A DNA stretch of 64,000 bases from Holophagales bacterium. Its GTDB lineage: Bacteria; Acidobacteriota; Thermoanaerobaculia; Multivoradales; Multivoraceae. The DNA is taken from NCBI GenBank assembly GCA_009837885.1, contig VXSP01000040.1, positions 124,001-188,000 on the forward strand. The letters run 5' to 3'. Position numbers and translations under genes: made by a program. The number at the start of each line of letters is the position of its first letter. Position 1 is the first letter of the stretch. The notes below the pieces were generated by a model, which was not told where the DNA came from, ran no database searches, and worked only from the letters and a program-made list of their open reading frames with translations. Positions 38,692 to 47,082 of this stretch are shown piece by piece.

Positions 38692-39558
38692 ATGAAGCGG
38701 AGTCTCACGGAACGAGCGGTGTTGACCCAGCTTGCGGCGTGGCTGCTTGCGGCATTGGTGCTCGCGGCGGCGCCCGTGGCGGCGCAGGACACCGACTACA
38801 GGGCGCCGCGCACCCACGACGACCGGCCGGATCTCAACGGGATCTGGCAGGCGTTGGGCGCGGCCCACTGGGACATCGAACCGCACGCCGCGCGCCACGG
38901 CCCGGTGGTCGAGATGGCGGCGCTGGGCGCGATACCGGGCGGTCTCGGGATCGTCGAAGGCGGCAGGATCCCGTACCTGCCGGAAGCCCTGGAGAAGCGC
39001 AATCAGAACCGTGAAAGCTGGCTGGCGCTCGATCCGGCGGTCAAGTGCTACATGCCGGGCATCCCTCGCGCCAACTACATGCCCTTCCCGTTTCAGATCG
39101 TCCAGACCCCCGAGCATGTGCTGATCGCCTACGAGTTCGCCAGCGCCAGCCGCGTGGTCTACATGGACCGGGAGGGCTTCGAGGCCCCGTTCGACACCTG
39201 GATGGGACACTCGATCGGGCGCTGGGAAGGGGAGACTCTGGTGGTCGACGTGACGAGCCAGGTGCCCGATACCTGGCTCGACTCAAGCGGCAATCACCAC
39301 ACGGACGCGATCCACGTCGAGGAGCGCTGGACCGCGACGAGCCCCTATCACCTCCAGTACGAGGCGACGATCACGGACGAGAACGTCTACAGCCAGCCGT
39401 GGAAGATCAGCCTGCCGCTCTACCGCCGGGTTGATCCGAACATGCAGCTACTCGAGTTCAAGTGCGTCGAGTTCGCCGAGGAGCTGATGTACGGCCACCT
39501 GCGCAAGGGCGCGGACTCGGGTCCCCGAACGGCACCCAGCAGAGGAGAACAGCGATGA
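38692..39558 (+). CDS. Secreted hypothetical protein with RPDLNGIW motif
   Basis: 288 aa from ATG 38692, with GGAGGAGG ribosome sequence about ten bases before (GTG 38689 also possible). The signal peptide is LAAWLLAALVLAAAPVAAQ. The motif DDRPDLNGIWQALG near the N-terminus, and DTWMGHSIGRWEGETLVVDVTSQVPDTWLDSSGNHHTD, recur in altered form in the gene at 40005-41105, so the two belong to one secreted family. Function unknown. The next gene overlaps by ATGA. Confidence 0.8.
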   Translation: MKRSLTERAVLTQLAAWLLAALVLAAAPVAAQDTDYRAPRTHDDRPDLNGIWQALGAAHWDIEPHAARHGPVVEMAALGAIPGGLGIVEGGRIPYLPEALEKRNQNRESWLALDPAVKCYMPGIPRANYMPFPFQIVQTPEHVLIAYEFASASRVVYMDREGFEAPFDTWMGHSIGRWEGETLVVDVTSQVPDTWLDSSGNHHTDAIHVEERWTATSPYHLQYEATITDENVYSQPWKISLPLYRRVDPNMQLLEFKCVEFAEELMYGHLRKGADSGPRTAPSRGEQR

Positions 39559-39980
39559 AGTTCCAGCGAATCGTCTTACTGGCAGCAGGCCTCGCCCTGG
39601 TGCTCGCCATCCCGCTCGCCGCTCATCACGCCTTCTCGGCCGAGTTCGACGCCGATCGGCCGCTCCAGCTTCGCGGCAAGGTGACGAAGATGGAGTGGAT
39701 CAACCCCCACGCCTGGATTCACCTGGAGGTGATGAACGACGACGGCTCGTCGACCGTCTGGATGGTTGAAGGTGGTACGCCAAACACGCTCGCCCGGCGT
39801 GGTTTCACGAAGAAGTCGCTCCTGCCCGGGACCGAGATCGTCGTCGACGGCTACCAGGCGAAGGACGGCTCGAACAAGGCGAACGGCCGCGACCTGACCT
39901 TCCCGGACGGCCGCAAGCTGTTCATGGGTTCCTCAGGCACGGGCGCGCCGCGCGACGGCCGGGATCCGACCGAGCAGTAA
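39555..39980 (+). CDS. Small secreted DUF6152-type protein
   Basis: 141 aa. The signal sequence (IVLLAAGLALVLAIPLAAHHAF) is followed by FDADRPLQLRGKVTKMEWINPHAWIHLEV and GTPNTLARRGFTKKSLLPGTEIVVDGYQAKDGSNKANGRDLTFPDG. This is the OB-like small domain of DUF6152, in which an H-A-F start and an N-P-H-x-W-I-H core are typical. It probably works with the preceding secreted protein, since start and stop overlap. Confidence 0.82.
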   Translation: MKFQRIVLLAAGLALVLAIPLAAHHAFSAEFDADRPLQLRGKVTKMEWINPHAWIHLEVMNDDGSSTVWMVEGGTPNTLARRGFTKKSLLPGTEIVVDGYQAKDGSNKANGRDLTFPDGRKLFMGSSGTGAPRDGRDPTEQ

Positions 39981-40004
39981 GGGAAGCAGCTCTCCGCGCG
40001 GGAG

Positions 40005-41105
40005 TTACTGGCCGCCGCTGGCCGCGCTGCGCGTCTCGTCCTCGAGCAGTCGCGCGCCCCTGAGGATGTTGCCCATCGCGTAGTTCCCCTCGTGGCAGGC
40101 GTACTCGTAGACCTTGGCCGGCGTGCCGGGCCACAGGTACTCGCCGCTCCAGGGCGCGCTCCACACGGTCGGATCCTCGACCGTGAACGCGTAGAGGAGG
40201 TCATCTTCGTTCGCTCGAGTGAAGCGCTCGGTCACCTTGAGGTTGCGAGAGGCGAGGAAGAGCGCCGGCCGGTCGATGAAGTTCGTGGTCTCGACCACGA
40301 GCGTGTCGCCCTCCCACCAGCCGATCGAGTCGCCGAGCCAGCGGCGCTCGTCTTCCGGGATGTGCTCGCCGCCGATGCGGACGATGCGCGCGTCGTGGAC
40401 CATCTCGACGAGGATCATCAAGTGGTCCTCGGTCTGCACGATCCGCTTGGCGTTGTTGTAGAGCACGGGCAGCATGGGCGGTCCGCCGGTGGAGCCGAAG
40501 CCGATCAGGCAACGTTCGGGGACGCCCAAGGTCTCCGGGCCGTCGTACGGACCGGGCCCTTCGACCTCGAGCCACCAGGCGGTGCCGTCGTTGCCGCGCC
40601 GGCGACCGCTCCGCTCGGACATCCGCTGCATCGTCTCGGCGGTCAGTTGCGGCATCCTGCCGTTCGCTGGGTCGACGATGATCGAGGTCCGGAACCTGCC
40701 GTCGATCGAGAACACGTCACTGCCGCGATCCGTCCAGAAGTTGTTGTAGCCGCCGACGTTGCCGGCGCCGCTCGTCTCCCGGAACTCGTCGCCCAGGCCG
40801 ATCGGCGGCGCGCCGCCGGGCGGGGGCGGTTCGTCGATCTGGCGGGTAGCGGCCCGGGCCGCCACCCGCTGGCGCTCCCGTTCGACGATCTCCTGCGCCT
40901 GCTCGGACGTCAGGTACAGGTTGTCTCCGAACTCCCGCGGACGCTGCAACGGCGTCAGCGTGGCGATCTCGTAGTCGCCCGTGAGGTCGGGGCGGCCGGA
41001 GGCCGTGCGCGGGATCGCGTCGTCGTCGGCGGCAGGCGCGGCCGGTACAGCGAGGAAGGCGATCGCGGCGGCCGTGGCGGCAGCGAGAGAGGCTCTGCTC
41101 TGCAT
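40005..41105 (-). CDS. Secreted hypothetical protein, paralogue of 38692-39558
   Basis: 366 aa from ATG 41105, supported by GAGGAG eight bases upstream; ATG 41168 is less likely. The signal is LAAATAAAIAFLAVPAAPAA. Family motifs: TASGRPDLTGDYEIATLTPLQRP (compare DRPDLNGIW), ERRWLGDSIGWWEGDTLVVETTNFIDRP, and the ending EYLWPGTPAKVYEYACHEGNYAMGNILRGAR. The H-E-G-N-Y-A-M end is typical of this acidobacterial-type family. Function unknown. Convergent with the DUF6152 gene. Confidence 0.82.
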   Translation of the reverse strand: MQSRASLAAATAAAIAFLAVPAAPAADDDAIPRTASGRPDLTGDYEIATLTPLQRPREFGDNLYLTSEQAQEIVERERQRVAARAATRQIDEPPPPGGAPPIGLGDEFRETSGAGNVGGYNNFWTDRGSDVFSIDGRFRTSIIVDPANGRMPQLTAETMQRMSERSGRRRGNDGTAWWLEVEGPGPYDGPETLGVPERCLIGFGSTGGPPMLPVLYNNAKRIVQTEDHLMILVEMVHDARIVRIGGEHIPEDERRWLGDSIGWWEGDTLVVETTNFIDRPALFLASRNLKVTERFTRANEDDLLYAFTVEDPTVWSAPWSGEYLWPGTPAKVYEYACHEGNYAMGNILRGARLLEDETRSAASGGQ

Positions 41106-41168
41106 GGTGGCTCTCCTCATCGAGAGGGTTGGCGCCGGGCCTTGTTGGTCGCCATGCACAGTGGGCAC

Positions 41169-41315
41169 GAAACGCCCCGCCTATTCGCCGAGCGCCGGGA
41201 GCGACCCGGCGCCTGGTGTCGACTGTTGTATTCGGCAGGAGACCCGGCTCGCAGGCCCACGGCGCGACGACAACCAACGGCGAGAAGCTACCGCGCGGTC
41301 GGTTGTCCGTCAAAC
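41169..41315. repeat. Flanking repeat X, downstream of the membrane operon
   Basis: About 147 bp that aligns with 46422-46575. The shared blocks are GGAGCGACCC, the 17-bp CCGGCTCGCAGGCCCAC (41244-41260) and GTCCGTCAAAC at the end. On the minus strand it directly follows the Yip1-like gene stop and holds a GACAACC/GGTTGTC dyad. The similarity is diverged but co-linear. Confidence 0.6.
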
Positions 41316-41322
41316 CACACGG

Positions 41323-42018
41323 TCAGGGGAGAGAGGCTGTCGCCGCCGCGACCATCAGGCCCGCCAGACCGATCTCCAGGACCTTTCCTGCCGCCCAGTT
41401 GATCGCGGCGATGGCGAAACCCGCCGGCCTGGACAGCCGGAACACCGCGGCGGCGCCCAGGCCGAGGAGGAGAAAGGACCAGACGAAGACGAAGGAGCTG
41501 ATCATCAGGTCGAGCATCGCGCCGGGCGCGATGTCGGCCACGAGCCCCAGCGCGTCGAACCCGGAGCCCGCTTCTCTGTTCATGACGTTCCGTTGGAACC
41601 CGAGGAGGCCGTCGACCTGGGCGGTTCTCAAGGCCGAGCGAACGACGAAACCCACGGCGCTTATCAGGCCGACGTGGAGCGCCAGCGAGAGGCACTGTTC
41701 GATGCTGGCCCGGCCCTTCAAAGCCGCCGCCAGGAGCCGGAGCACGACTGCCTCGAACACCACTACGAGTGGGATGGCCGCGAAGAAGAGCGAGACGATC
41801 CCGTAGGGAATCTCGGAGAAGTCACCGATGCTGGCCATGGCGCCGAACCACGCTGTAGTCAGCAGCGCGGCCAGGAGCCCCAGGGAGATGCCCAGTGCCA
41901 GGCCGGCGGCCCACGGGTGGTGCTCGCGGATAATGACGAAGCTCTTCCGTGGAGCGGTGAAGATCCAGATCAGAGCCTTGAACCAGAGGTGACGGCTCGC
42001 CTCCGGTTGCTCGCCCAT
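41323..42018 (-). CDS. Yip1-like integral membrane protein (1)
   Basis: 231 aa from ATG 42018 (MGEQPEASRHLWFKALIWIFTAPRKSFVIIREHHPWAAGLALG). The start W-x-K-A-L-x-x-I-F-x-x-P-R-x-SF-x-I-I is the Yip1-type N-terminus. Five or so hydrophobic helices follow. It is paralogous to the next gene upstream and ends the operon with the ABC ATPase. A permease, immunity or membrane-sensor role is possible but unproven. Confidence 0.75.
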   Translation of the reverse strand: MGEQPEASRHLWFKALIWIFTAPRKSFVIIREHHPWAAGLALGISLGLLAALLTTAWFGAMASIGDFSEIPYGIVSLFFAAIPLVVVFEAVVLRLLAAALKGRASIEQCLSLALHVGLISAVGFVVRSALRTAQVDGLLGFQRNVMNREAGSGFDALGLVADIAPGAMLDLMISSFVFVWSFLLLGLGAAAVFRLSRPAGFAIAAINWAAGKVLEIGLAGLMVAAATASLP

Positions 42019-42062
42019 GCCGGGACTGTATCGACTCGGGATCGACCGGCGCGCCGGCCGCG

Positions 42063-42842
42063 TCAGGTCGGCATGAGGCGGGCCGCAAGACCGGTCGTCG
42101 CCGCCGTCAGGGCCGTCGACGCTGCCCAGTAGATCGCGGCCAGCAACCAGGCCTTGCGTTGCGGGACCTCGAACACCGTTGCAGCGCCCAGGGCGAGCAA
42201 CGCGAGAAACCAGACCGTGAACGGGTTGATGCTCGCGTAGACGACGTTGAGCGTCGCGTTGTCGCCGGCCAGCAGAAGGTCGAGTCCCATCGGTGCCTGG
42301 AGGTCCAGTTGCGACCGGATTGCGTCGGTGCCGCGGACGTGGAGGAGAAAGAAGTTGGCCCAGCTCTTGAGATGAATGATCAAGGCCAGGTGGACCATCA
42401 GGGAGAGGGACTGGACGAAACGGAGCCGTCCCTGGAGCGCGATCGCCAGCAGCCAGACGAAGACCGTCTGGACCGCGAGTGCGATGGCCAGTTGCAGGGG
42501 GCCGGTCGCCATCGCCAGCCAGCGCGTTGCCGATGCTGCCTGCTCGAACTGCGCCATCATGGCGTCGACCTGTTCCGGGTTGCCCGGTAGCCGTTCCGTC
42601 AACTGGTTCCGCATCGTCTGGAGACCCAGTGGCGCCGAGGCCATCGCCAGGGCGGCGCTTCCGGCTACGAGCAGAAGCAGCGGCGCGAGCCATGGGTTGC
42701 GGCGCCGGATGATCTCGAAGCTCCGCCGCGGCGACGCGAAGAGCCCCGTGAGCGCCTTGAGCCAGGCGTTCCGGCCCTGTGAGTGGTCAGCGTTCGTTTC
42801 GATGTTGCGTCCGTCGTGGATGCTGCCTGCGTGCTCGGTCAT
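42063..42842 (-). CDS. Yip1-like integral membrane protein (2)
   Basis: 259 aa with NAWLKALTGLFASPRRSFEIIRRRNPWLAPLLLLVAGSAAL and further hydrophobic helices (LAIALAVQTVFVWLLAIALQG, AWLLAAIYWAASTALTAATTGLA). The GLFASPRRSFEIIRRRNPW start parallels the previous gene, so the two arose by duplication. The start overlaps the ABC ATPase stop (ATGA), tying it to the transporter unit. Confidence 0.78.
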   Translation of the reverse strand: MTEHAGSIHDGRNIETNADHSQGRNAWLKALTGLFASPRRSFEIIRRRNPWLAPLLLLVAGSAALAMASAPLGLQTMRNQLTERLPGNPEQVDAMMAQFEQAASATRWLAMATGPLQLAIALAVQTVFVWLLAIALQGRLRFVQSLSLMVHLALIIHLKSWANFFLLHVRGTDAIRSQLDLQAPMGLDLLLAGDNATLNVVYASINPFTVWFLALLALGAATVFEVPQRKAWLLAAIYWAASTALTAATTGLAARLMPT

Positions 42843-43624
42843 GTCGTGCTCCTGTTGCCGATCCAGGAGAGGCGGGAGAACCTCTCGCGCCTGGAGATAC
42901 TGAGAATGAGGTTTTCGAGCCGCCCGGCGCCGTCTTCTCCCTCGGCGGCGGGCAGTTCACGGAACTCCTCCCGGGAGCACGACAGGAGGACCTTGCCGTC
43001 CCTGATGACGGCGATGTGGGTGGACACCCGCTCGACGTAGTCGAGCATGTGGGAAGTGAGGAAGACGGCTGCTCCCTGCTCGGCCATCTGCTGCAGGATC
43101 GACATGACGGTTCGGGCGCTCAAGGCGTCCATCCCCTCGAACGGCTCGTCGAGGAACAGGACCCGCGGCGCGTGAAGCGTCGCTGCCGCGAGGCGGATCT
43201 TCTTCCTCATCCCGTGCGAGTAGGTCGTGATCGGTCGCCTGGCGGCGTCTTCGAGATCGAAGACCGAGAGCGCTTCGTCGGTCCGCTGCCCGGCGTCCTC
43301 ACGGCTCAGGCCATAGATGCGGGCATACGACAGGAGCAGTTCCTCGCCCGTCAGACTCTCGAACATCACGCTGTGGTCGGGGACGATGCCGAGTTGTTGC
43401 TTGAGCTCCGTGTCGTTGATGTCGATCGGCCTGCCGAGCAGGCGGACCGTGCCGCTCGTGGGATTGAGTACCCCGGTCAGCATGGACCAGGTCGTTGTCT
43501 TCCCGGCCCCGTTGGGACCGACGAAGCCCAGGATCTGCCCTTCCCGGACGTCCAGGTCGACGCCGTCGACGACGACGTTGCCTCCGTACGACCGGGTCAG
43601 GTTCTCTGCCTTGATTACTTCCAT
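42839..43624 (-). CDS. ABC transporter ATP-binding protein
   Basis: 261 aa. Walker A is VGPNGAGKTTTWSML and Walker B is RVLFLDEPFEGMDAL. The signature is the degenerate YSHGMRKKIRLAAATL, the variant seen in drug/peptide-export ABC-2 ATPases, and the H-loop is VFLTSHML. It resembles CcmA/NatA/BcrA-type ATPases that pair with separate membrane proteins. The adjacent membrane proteins (43676-46331) are the likely permeases. It lies in the same operon as the Yip1-like genes. Confidence 0.92.
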   Translation of the reverse strand: MEVIKAENLTRSYGGNVVVDGVDLDVREGQILGFVGPNGAGKTTTWSMLTGVLNPTSGTVRLLGRPIDINDTELKQQLGIVPDHSVMFESLTGEELLLSYARIYGLSREDAGQRTDEALSVFDLEDAARRPITTYSHGMRKKIRLAAATLHAPRVLFLDEPFEGMDALSARTVMSILQQMAEQGAAVFLTSHMLDYVERVSTHIAVIRDGKVLLSCSREEFRELPAAEGEDGAGRLENLILSISRRERFSRLSWIGNRSTT

Positions 43625-43675
43625 CCGTGAGTTCTTCCTTGTAGTTGCAGGGGCGGGTCAGGTAGGGGCAGGGGT

Positions 43676-44665
43676 CTAGTGGGACGGGTCCCTGAGCAGG
43701 AGTTCGCGGCCGCGGGCTGCCAGCATCCGTCGCTGCCTACGTCGAGACGCGTATGCGGCCGCGGCGGCGAGGAGCACTACCGAGACCGCGATGATCGCGG
43801 TCGTCAGCATCGTCACGCGCTGGCGTTCCAGGAGCGCCCAGAGCAGAAAGGAGAGGGCGCCTGGCAGGCCGACGAGGTGTGCGGCCACCAGGGCGGCGCC
43901 GAGCCTGGCGCCGTCGGGGTCGTGCAGGAACCCCTCGTTGCGTTGGGGCCAGCGAAGCTGAATCAGGCCGTACGTTGCGGCGGCCATGAGGAAGCCCGCG
44001 AGCATCAGACAGACGGCGACGAAGAAGAACTGCCACCCGAACCACTCAAGCGGCGTCAGACCCAGAATGAACGCGATGGCGAAGACGATGACCACGTTCA
44101 TCGCACGGCCGGGCGCGCCGAAGATCCCCCGGACCGGGAACGGCAGCGTGAGCGACTCCCGCCATACGTGGCAGGTCGGAGGCTGCTTTCCGATGCGGAG
44201 GTCGTTCAGAAAGATCGCGAGGAGGGCCGCCGGCCCCACCGCGAAGCCGCCCACGGTGGGTATGAGGACGAGGGCGGTACCCACCGGGAGCCAGTAGCCG
44301 ATCGTGCTGAGAGCGAAACGGAGCCCGTACAGGTCCCGGAAGCCGACCGGCAGCCGCAGCAGGTCCTCCAGGTCGAGCAGCCAGGTCACGGGCGCTCGAA
44401 GCAGCACCTGGGCGAGCAACGCGATCGCCGTCACGGAGCAGGCGATCAGGCTCAGGAGGTTTCTTCGCAGGGCATCGCTCTCGATGGCAAAGATCGCCGG
44501 AAGCAGCCCCAGGGTCACGACAGTCGCGAACACGAGGAACAGGATGGCAACGAAGATCGCCACCGCCAGCGGCTGCTTGCTCCGCCGGACGGCGTCCGGC
44601 AGGACCAGTCGCGCGAGGGTCAGCAGCAGTTCGGCCCGGCTACCGGGTTTGCCAATCGGTGCCAT
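43676..44665 (-). CDS. Polytopic membrane protein, internally deleted paralogue of the upstream gene
   Basis: 329 aa from ATG 44665. Its first about 120 residues are nearly identical to those of 44673-46331 (GSRAELLLTLARLVLPDAVRR, SDALRRNLLSLIACSVTAIALL, LLDLEDLLRLPVGFRDLYGLRFALSTIGYWLPV). It then jumps about 220 residues to the block ending IGKQPPTCHVWRESL and finishes with diverged C-terminal helices and RRRQRRMLAARGRELLL. The result keeps frame and many membrane segments. Likely a transporter permease half or accessory; truncation may have changed function. Confidence 0.78.
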   Translation of the reverse strand: MAPIGKPGSRAELLLTLARLVLPDAVRRSKQPLAVAIFVAILFLVFATVVTLGLLPAIFAIESDALRRNLLSLIACSVTAIALLAQVLLRAPVTWLLDLEDLLRLPVGFRDLYGLRFALSTIGYWLPVGTALVLIPTVGGFAVGPAALLAIFLNDLRIGKQPPTCHVWRESLTLPFPVRGIFGAPGRAMNVVIVFAIAFILGLTPLEWFGWQFFFVAVCLMLAGFLMAAATYGLIQLRWPQRNEGFLHDPDGARLGAALVAAHLVGLPGALSFLLWALLERQRVTMLTTAIIAVSVVLLAAAAAYASRRRQRRMLAARGRELLLRDPSH

Positions 44666-44672
44666 GGAGACC

Positions 44673-46331
44673 TCAGGTCTTGCCTGGCCTCCGCACCGTG
44701 CCGTCAGTCGCTCTGTCGGGCGCCTGGTCGGACGTTGCCGGTGCGGTTTCTGGCGGATCCGCCAGCAGGAGTTGAGTCCCGCGCGCGTTGAGCACCCGAA
44801 CCTGCCGTCTCCGAGAGACGTATGCGGCCGCGGTGGCGAGGAGGAGGACTGTCGCCGCGATGAACCCGGCAGTGAGAGCGCTGAGACGCTCCCGAGCGTA
44901 GAGAATGTACAGGGCGAAGGAGAGGAATGCTGGAGCAAAGGCGACCTGCGGTACAAGGAGAGACGCCGCGAACCTGGCGGCATTCGTCTCGTGGCTCGGG
45001 CCGGCACTGCGTTGGGGCCAGTAGACCTGAATCAGGCCGTGTGCGGCGTCTGCCAGGAGGAGGCCGGCGAGCATCAGGCAGGACGCAACCACGAAGAATC
45101 CCCAGCCGAACCAGTCGAGCGGCGTCAGACCCAGGATGAACGCAAGAACGAAGACGCTCATCACGCCGGGCGCGCGGCCGGTTGCGCGGAAGATCTGGGG
45201 GACTGTGAGGGGCAGGCCGAGCGATTCCCTCCATACGTAGCAGGTCGGCGGCTGCTTCTCGACTCGGAAACCGTGAAGGGCAAGACCGATGATCCCAGCG
45301 AGACCGACCGTGAGACCGGCTTGGGCCGGTATCCACACCATGGCGAAGGCGGCCGCGATTGCCAGAAGCAGCCTTGCCGGTTTGAGGCGCAACAGGCATT
45401 CCACTTCGAGCGCCGAGAGAGTCGCAATGGGAGTGAGACAGCGCGAGTTTCGGAGTACTCGGGTCAGCGGAAGCACCCCGGAAGCGACTCGCCGGTCACC
45501 GCCGGGGCGCTCCAGGTAGCTACGAAGAAGGAGCCGGTACTCCACCACGGCCAGGGCGCCGAGAACGGCCATCAGGCCGCCGAGTCTCGCCAGATTCGGC
45601 AGCGAAGGCCCCGGTTCGTGGACGATGCCGGCGACAAGGCCCGGCGGCGTGTAGCCGAGGCCGTCGAGAACAGCGGATTCCTCGATAGCCCGAGTGATCC
45701 CTTCGGAATCGAGCTCGCCGCCGAGCGCCAGCGAGCCGAAGAGAATCGCGCCTTGGCAGGCAGCCATGATCACCACCATGGCCAGTGTGCCGAGTCCGCC
45801 TTCGACTGAGCGGTTGACGAGAAGCGACAGGATCGCCGCCGTGCGGCCGAAGATCCAGACCAGGCTCAGAATGGCGAGCAGTGTGATTGGCGCTCCGCTG
45901 ACGCCTCCCGATCTCATGACGGCGAGGTAGACGCCGGCGGGACCGAGGACGGGGAGCCAGTACCCGATCGTGCTCAGGGCGAAACGGAGGCCGTAGAGGT
46001 CCCGGAAGCCGACGGGCAGCCGCAGCAGGTCCTCCAGGTCGAGCAGCCAGGTGACCGGGGCTCGAAGCAGCACCCGGGCGAGCAACGCGATCGCCGTGAC
46101 GAAGCAGGCGATCAGGCTGAGGAGATTCCTCCTCAGGGCGTCGCTCTCGATGGCGAAGATCGCCGGAAGCAGCCCCAGGGTCGCGACCGTCGCGAACACG
46201 AGGAACAGGACGGCAACCGGGATCGCCACCGCCAGCGGCTGCTTGGCTCGTCGCACGGCATCCGGGAGTGCCAGCCGCGCGAGGGTCAGCAGCAGATCGG
46301 CCCGGCTACCCGGGTGCGTGAACGTCGCCAT
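44673..46331 (-). CDS. Large polytopic membrane protein, probable ABC-2-type permease
   Basis: 552 aa with many hydrophobic helices (LAVAIPVAVLFLVFATVATLGLL, LLSLIACFVTAIALLARVLL, LARLGGLMAVLGALAVVEYRLLL and others) and two cytosolic patches, VTWLLDLEDLLRLPVGFRDLYGL and FRVEKQPPTCYVWRESLGLPL. No named family fits at sight. Its position before the ABC ATPase and its symmetrical helices suggest the permease of an exporter. The C-terminal tail (LLADPPETAPATSD) is soluble. It begins the second transcription unit after the terminator at 46540-46570. Confidence 0.78.
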   Translation of the reverse strand: MATFTHPGSRADLLLTLARLALPDAVRRAKQPLAVAIPVAVLFLVFATVATLGLLPAIFAIESDALRRNLLSLIACFVTAIALLARVLLRAPVTWLLDLEDLLRLPVGFRDLYGLRFALSTIGYWLPVLGPAGVYLAVMRSGGVSGAPITLLAILSLVWIFGRTAAILSLLVNRSVEGGLGTLAMVVIMAACQGAILFGSLALGGELDSEGITRAIEESAVLDGLGYTPPGLVAGIVHEPGPSLPNLARLGGLMAVLGALAVVEYRLLLRSYLERPGGDRRVASGVLPLTRVLRNSRCLTPIATLSALEVECLLRLKPARLLLAIAAAFAMVWIPAQAGLTVGLAGIIGLALHGFRVEKQPPTCYVWRESLGLPLTVPQIFRATGRAPGVMSVFVLAFILGLTPLDWFGWGFFVVASCLMLAGLLLADAAHGLIQVYWPQRSAGPSHETNAARFAASLLVPQVAFAPAFLSFALYILYARERLSALTAGFIAATVLLLATAAAYVSRRRQVRVLNARGTQLLLADPPETAPATSDQAPDRATDGTVRRPGKT

Positions 46332-46421
46332 CGAGTCCTGGGTGTCGCTCTAGCCGGCTCTGAGGAAAGGTGGGCCGGCACCTGGACTGGTGGCGGGCCG
46401 AATCGGCCGCTCTGCGCAGGA

Positions 46422-46575
46422 GAAACGAGACCCCCCGCCGACTTGCCCGACGCAGGGAGCGACCCTGAGCCCAGGGGCGACGGCTAGGTCTGGCAGGGGG
46501 TCCGGCTCGCAGGCCCACTGCGCCTCTGACGACCAACAAACGGACGCTAGCGCGCCGGGATAGCGTCCGTCAAAC
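46422..46575. repeat. Flanking repeat Y, upstream of the membrane operon
   Basis: 154-bp repeat related to 41169-41315, with the identical 17-bp block at 46502-46518 and the same terminal GTCCGTCAAAC. It lies in the 387-bp gap between the peptide genes and the permease gene, so the pair of repeats brackets the five-gene membrane unit. The rest of the gap holds no convincing gene. Confidence 0.6.
46540..46570 (-). terminator. Rho-independent terminator downstream of the peptide genes
   Basis: A perfect 10-bp stem ACGGACGCTA/TAGCGTCCGT (46540-46549, 46561-46570) is followed on the minus strand by TTTGTTGG. It lies about 150 nt after the last peptide gene stop and separates the peptide unit from the permease/ABC unit. 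Confidence 0.55.
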
Positions 46576-46718
46576 ATCTCGGCGGGGTTGATGTGGAGTA
46601 GAGGAACGATGGCCACGCAGGGGACGTAGACGGATCGTCCGACGTTGGACGCTCCTGACTCCTTCGTGGCCATCGTACCCACTTCGCTAGGTCGTTCTAC
46701 CGGGGCCGGGCAAGAGAC

Positions 46719-47015
46719 CTAGGCGCAAGCGACGAGAGCAATCGGCGCGTAGGCTCCGATCACCGCCACCCCCGGCGGTCCGAACACGGCTCCGGCTGCC
46801 ATCGCTCCAAAGCTGAAGCCGAGGACAGCGCCGATGCAGCCCCAGTTCACTCCACCGGTCGCTGCCGCGAGGAGCGGTTCACCGGCTTGCTGGAACTCGA
46901 CCGGCGGGCCGCCCTCCGGCACGGCGAAGTTCGAAGGATCGCTGACGCCCGCCGCCGGGGCGAGTGCGAATACGAACGTGAGGAGAAGAACTGCGGATAC
47001 TACTTTCTTGGACAT
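46719..47015 (-). CDS. Short secreted peptide precursor with two core cysteines (P4)
   Basis: 98 aa. The Sec-type signal KKVVSAVLLLTFVFALAPAAG is followed by a Pro/Gly/Glu-rich spacer and GEPLLAAATGG (Gly-Gly at residues 54-55). The tail then starts VNWGC, has 36 Gly/Ala-rich hydrophobic residues between Cys60 and Cys97, and one final Ala. The core resembles membrane-active class II bacteriocin peptides. GAAAGGAATC ribosome sequence precedes ATG 47015. No known homologue recognised. Last of the four peptide genes. Confidence 0.7.
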   Translation of the reverse strand: MSKKVVSAVLLLTFVFALAPAAGVSDPSNFAVPEGGPPVEFQQAGEPLLAAATGGVNWGCIGAVLGFSFGAMAAGAVFGPPGVAVIGAYAPIALVACA

Positions 47016-47082
47016 GTCGATTCCTTTCAATGATTCAGAGGGTCTTCGGTTTGGGGGTTGGTTGGTTCTGCGAGGGCCGGAC

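Noticed and set aside
46350..46682. Possible small gene (about 110 codons, minus strand) in the gap before the permease
   Set aside because: It runs through flanking repeat Y; a similar translation arises in repeat X, so the likeness reflects the repeat. No ribosome site.
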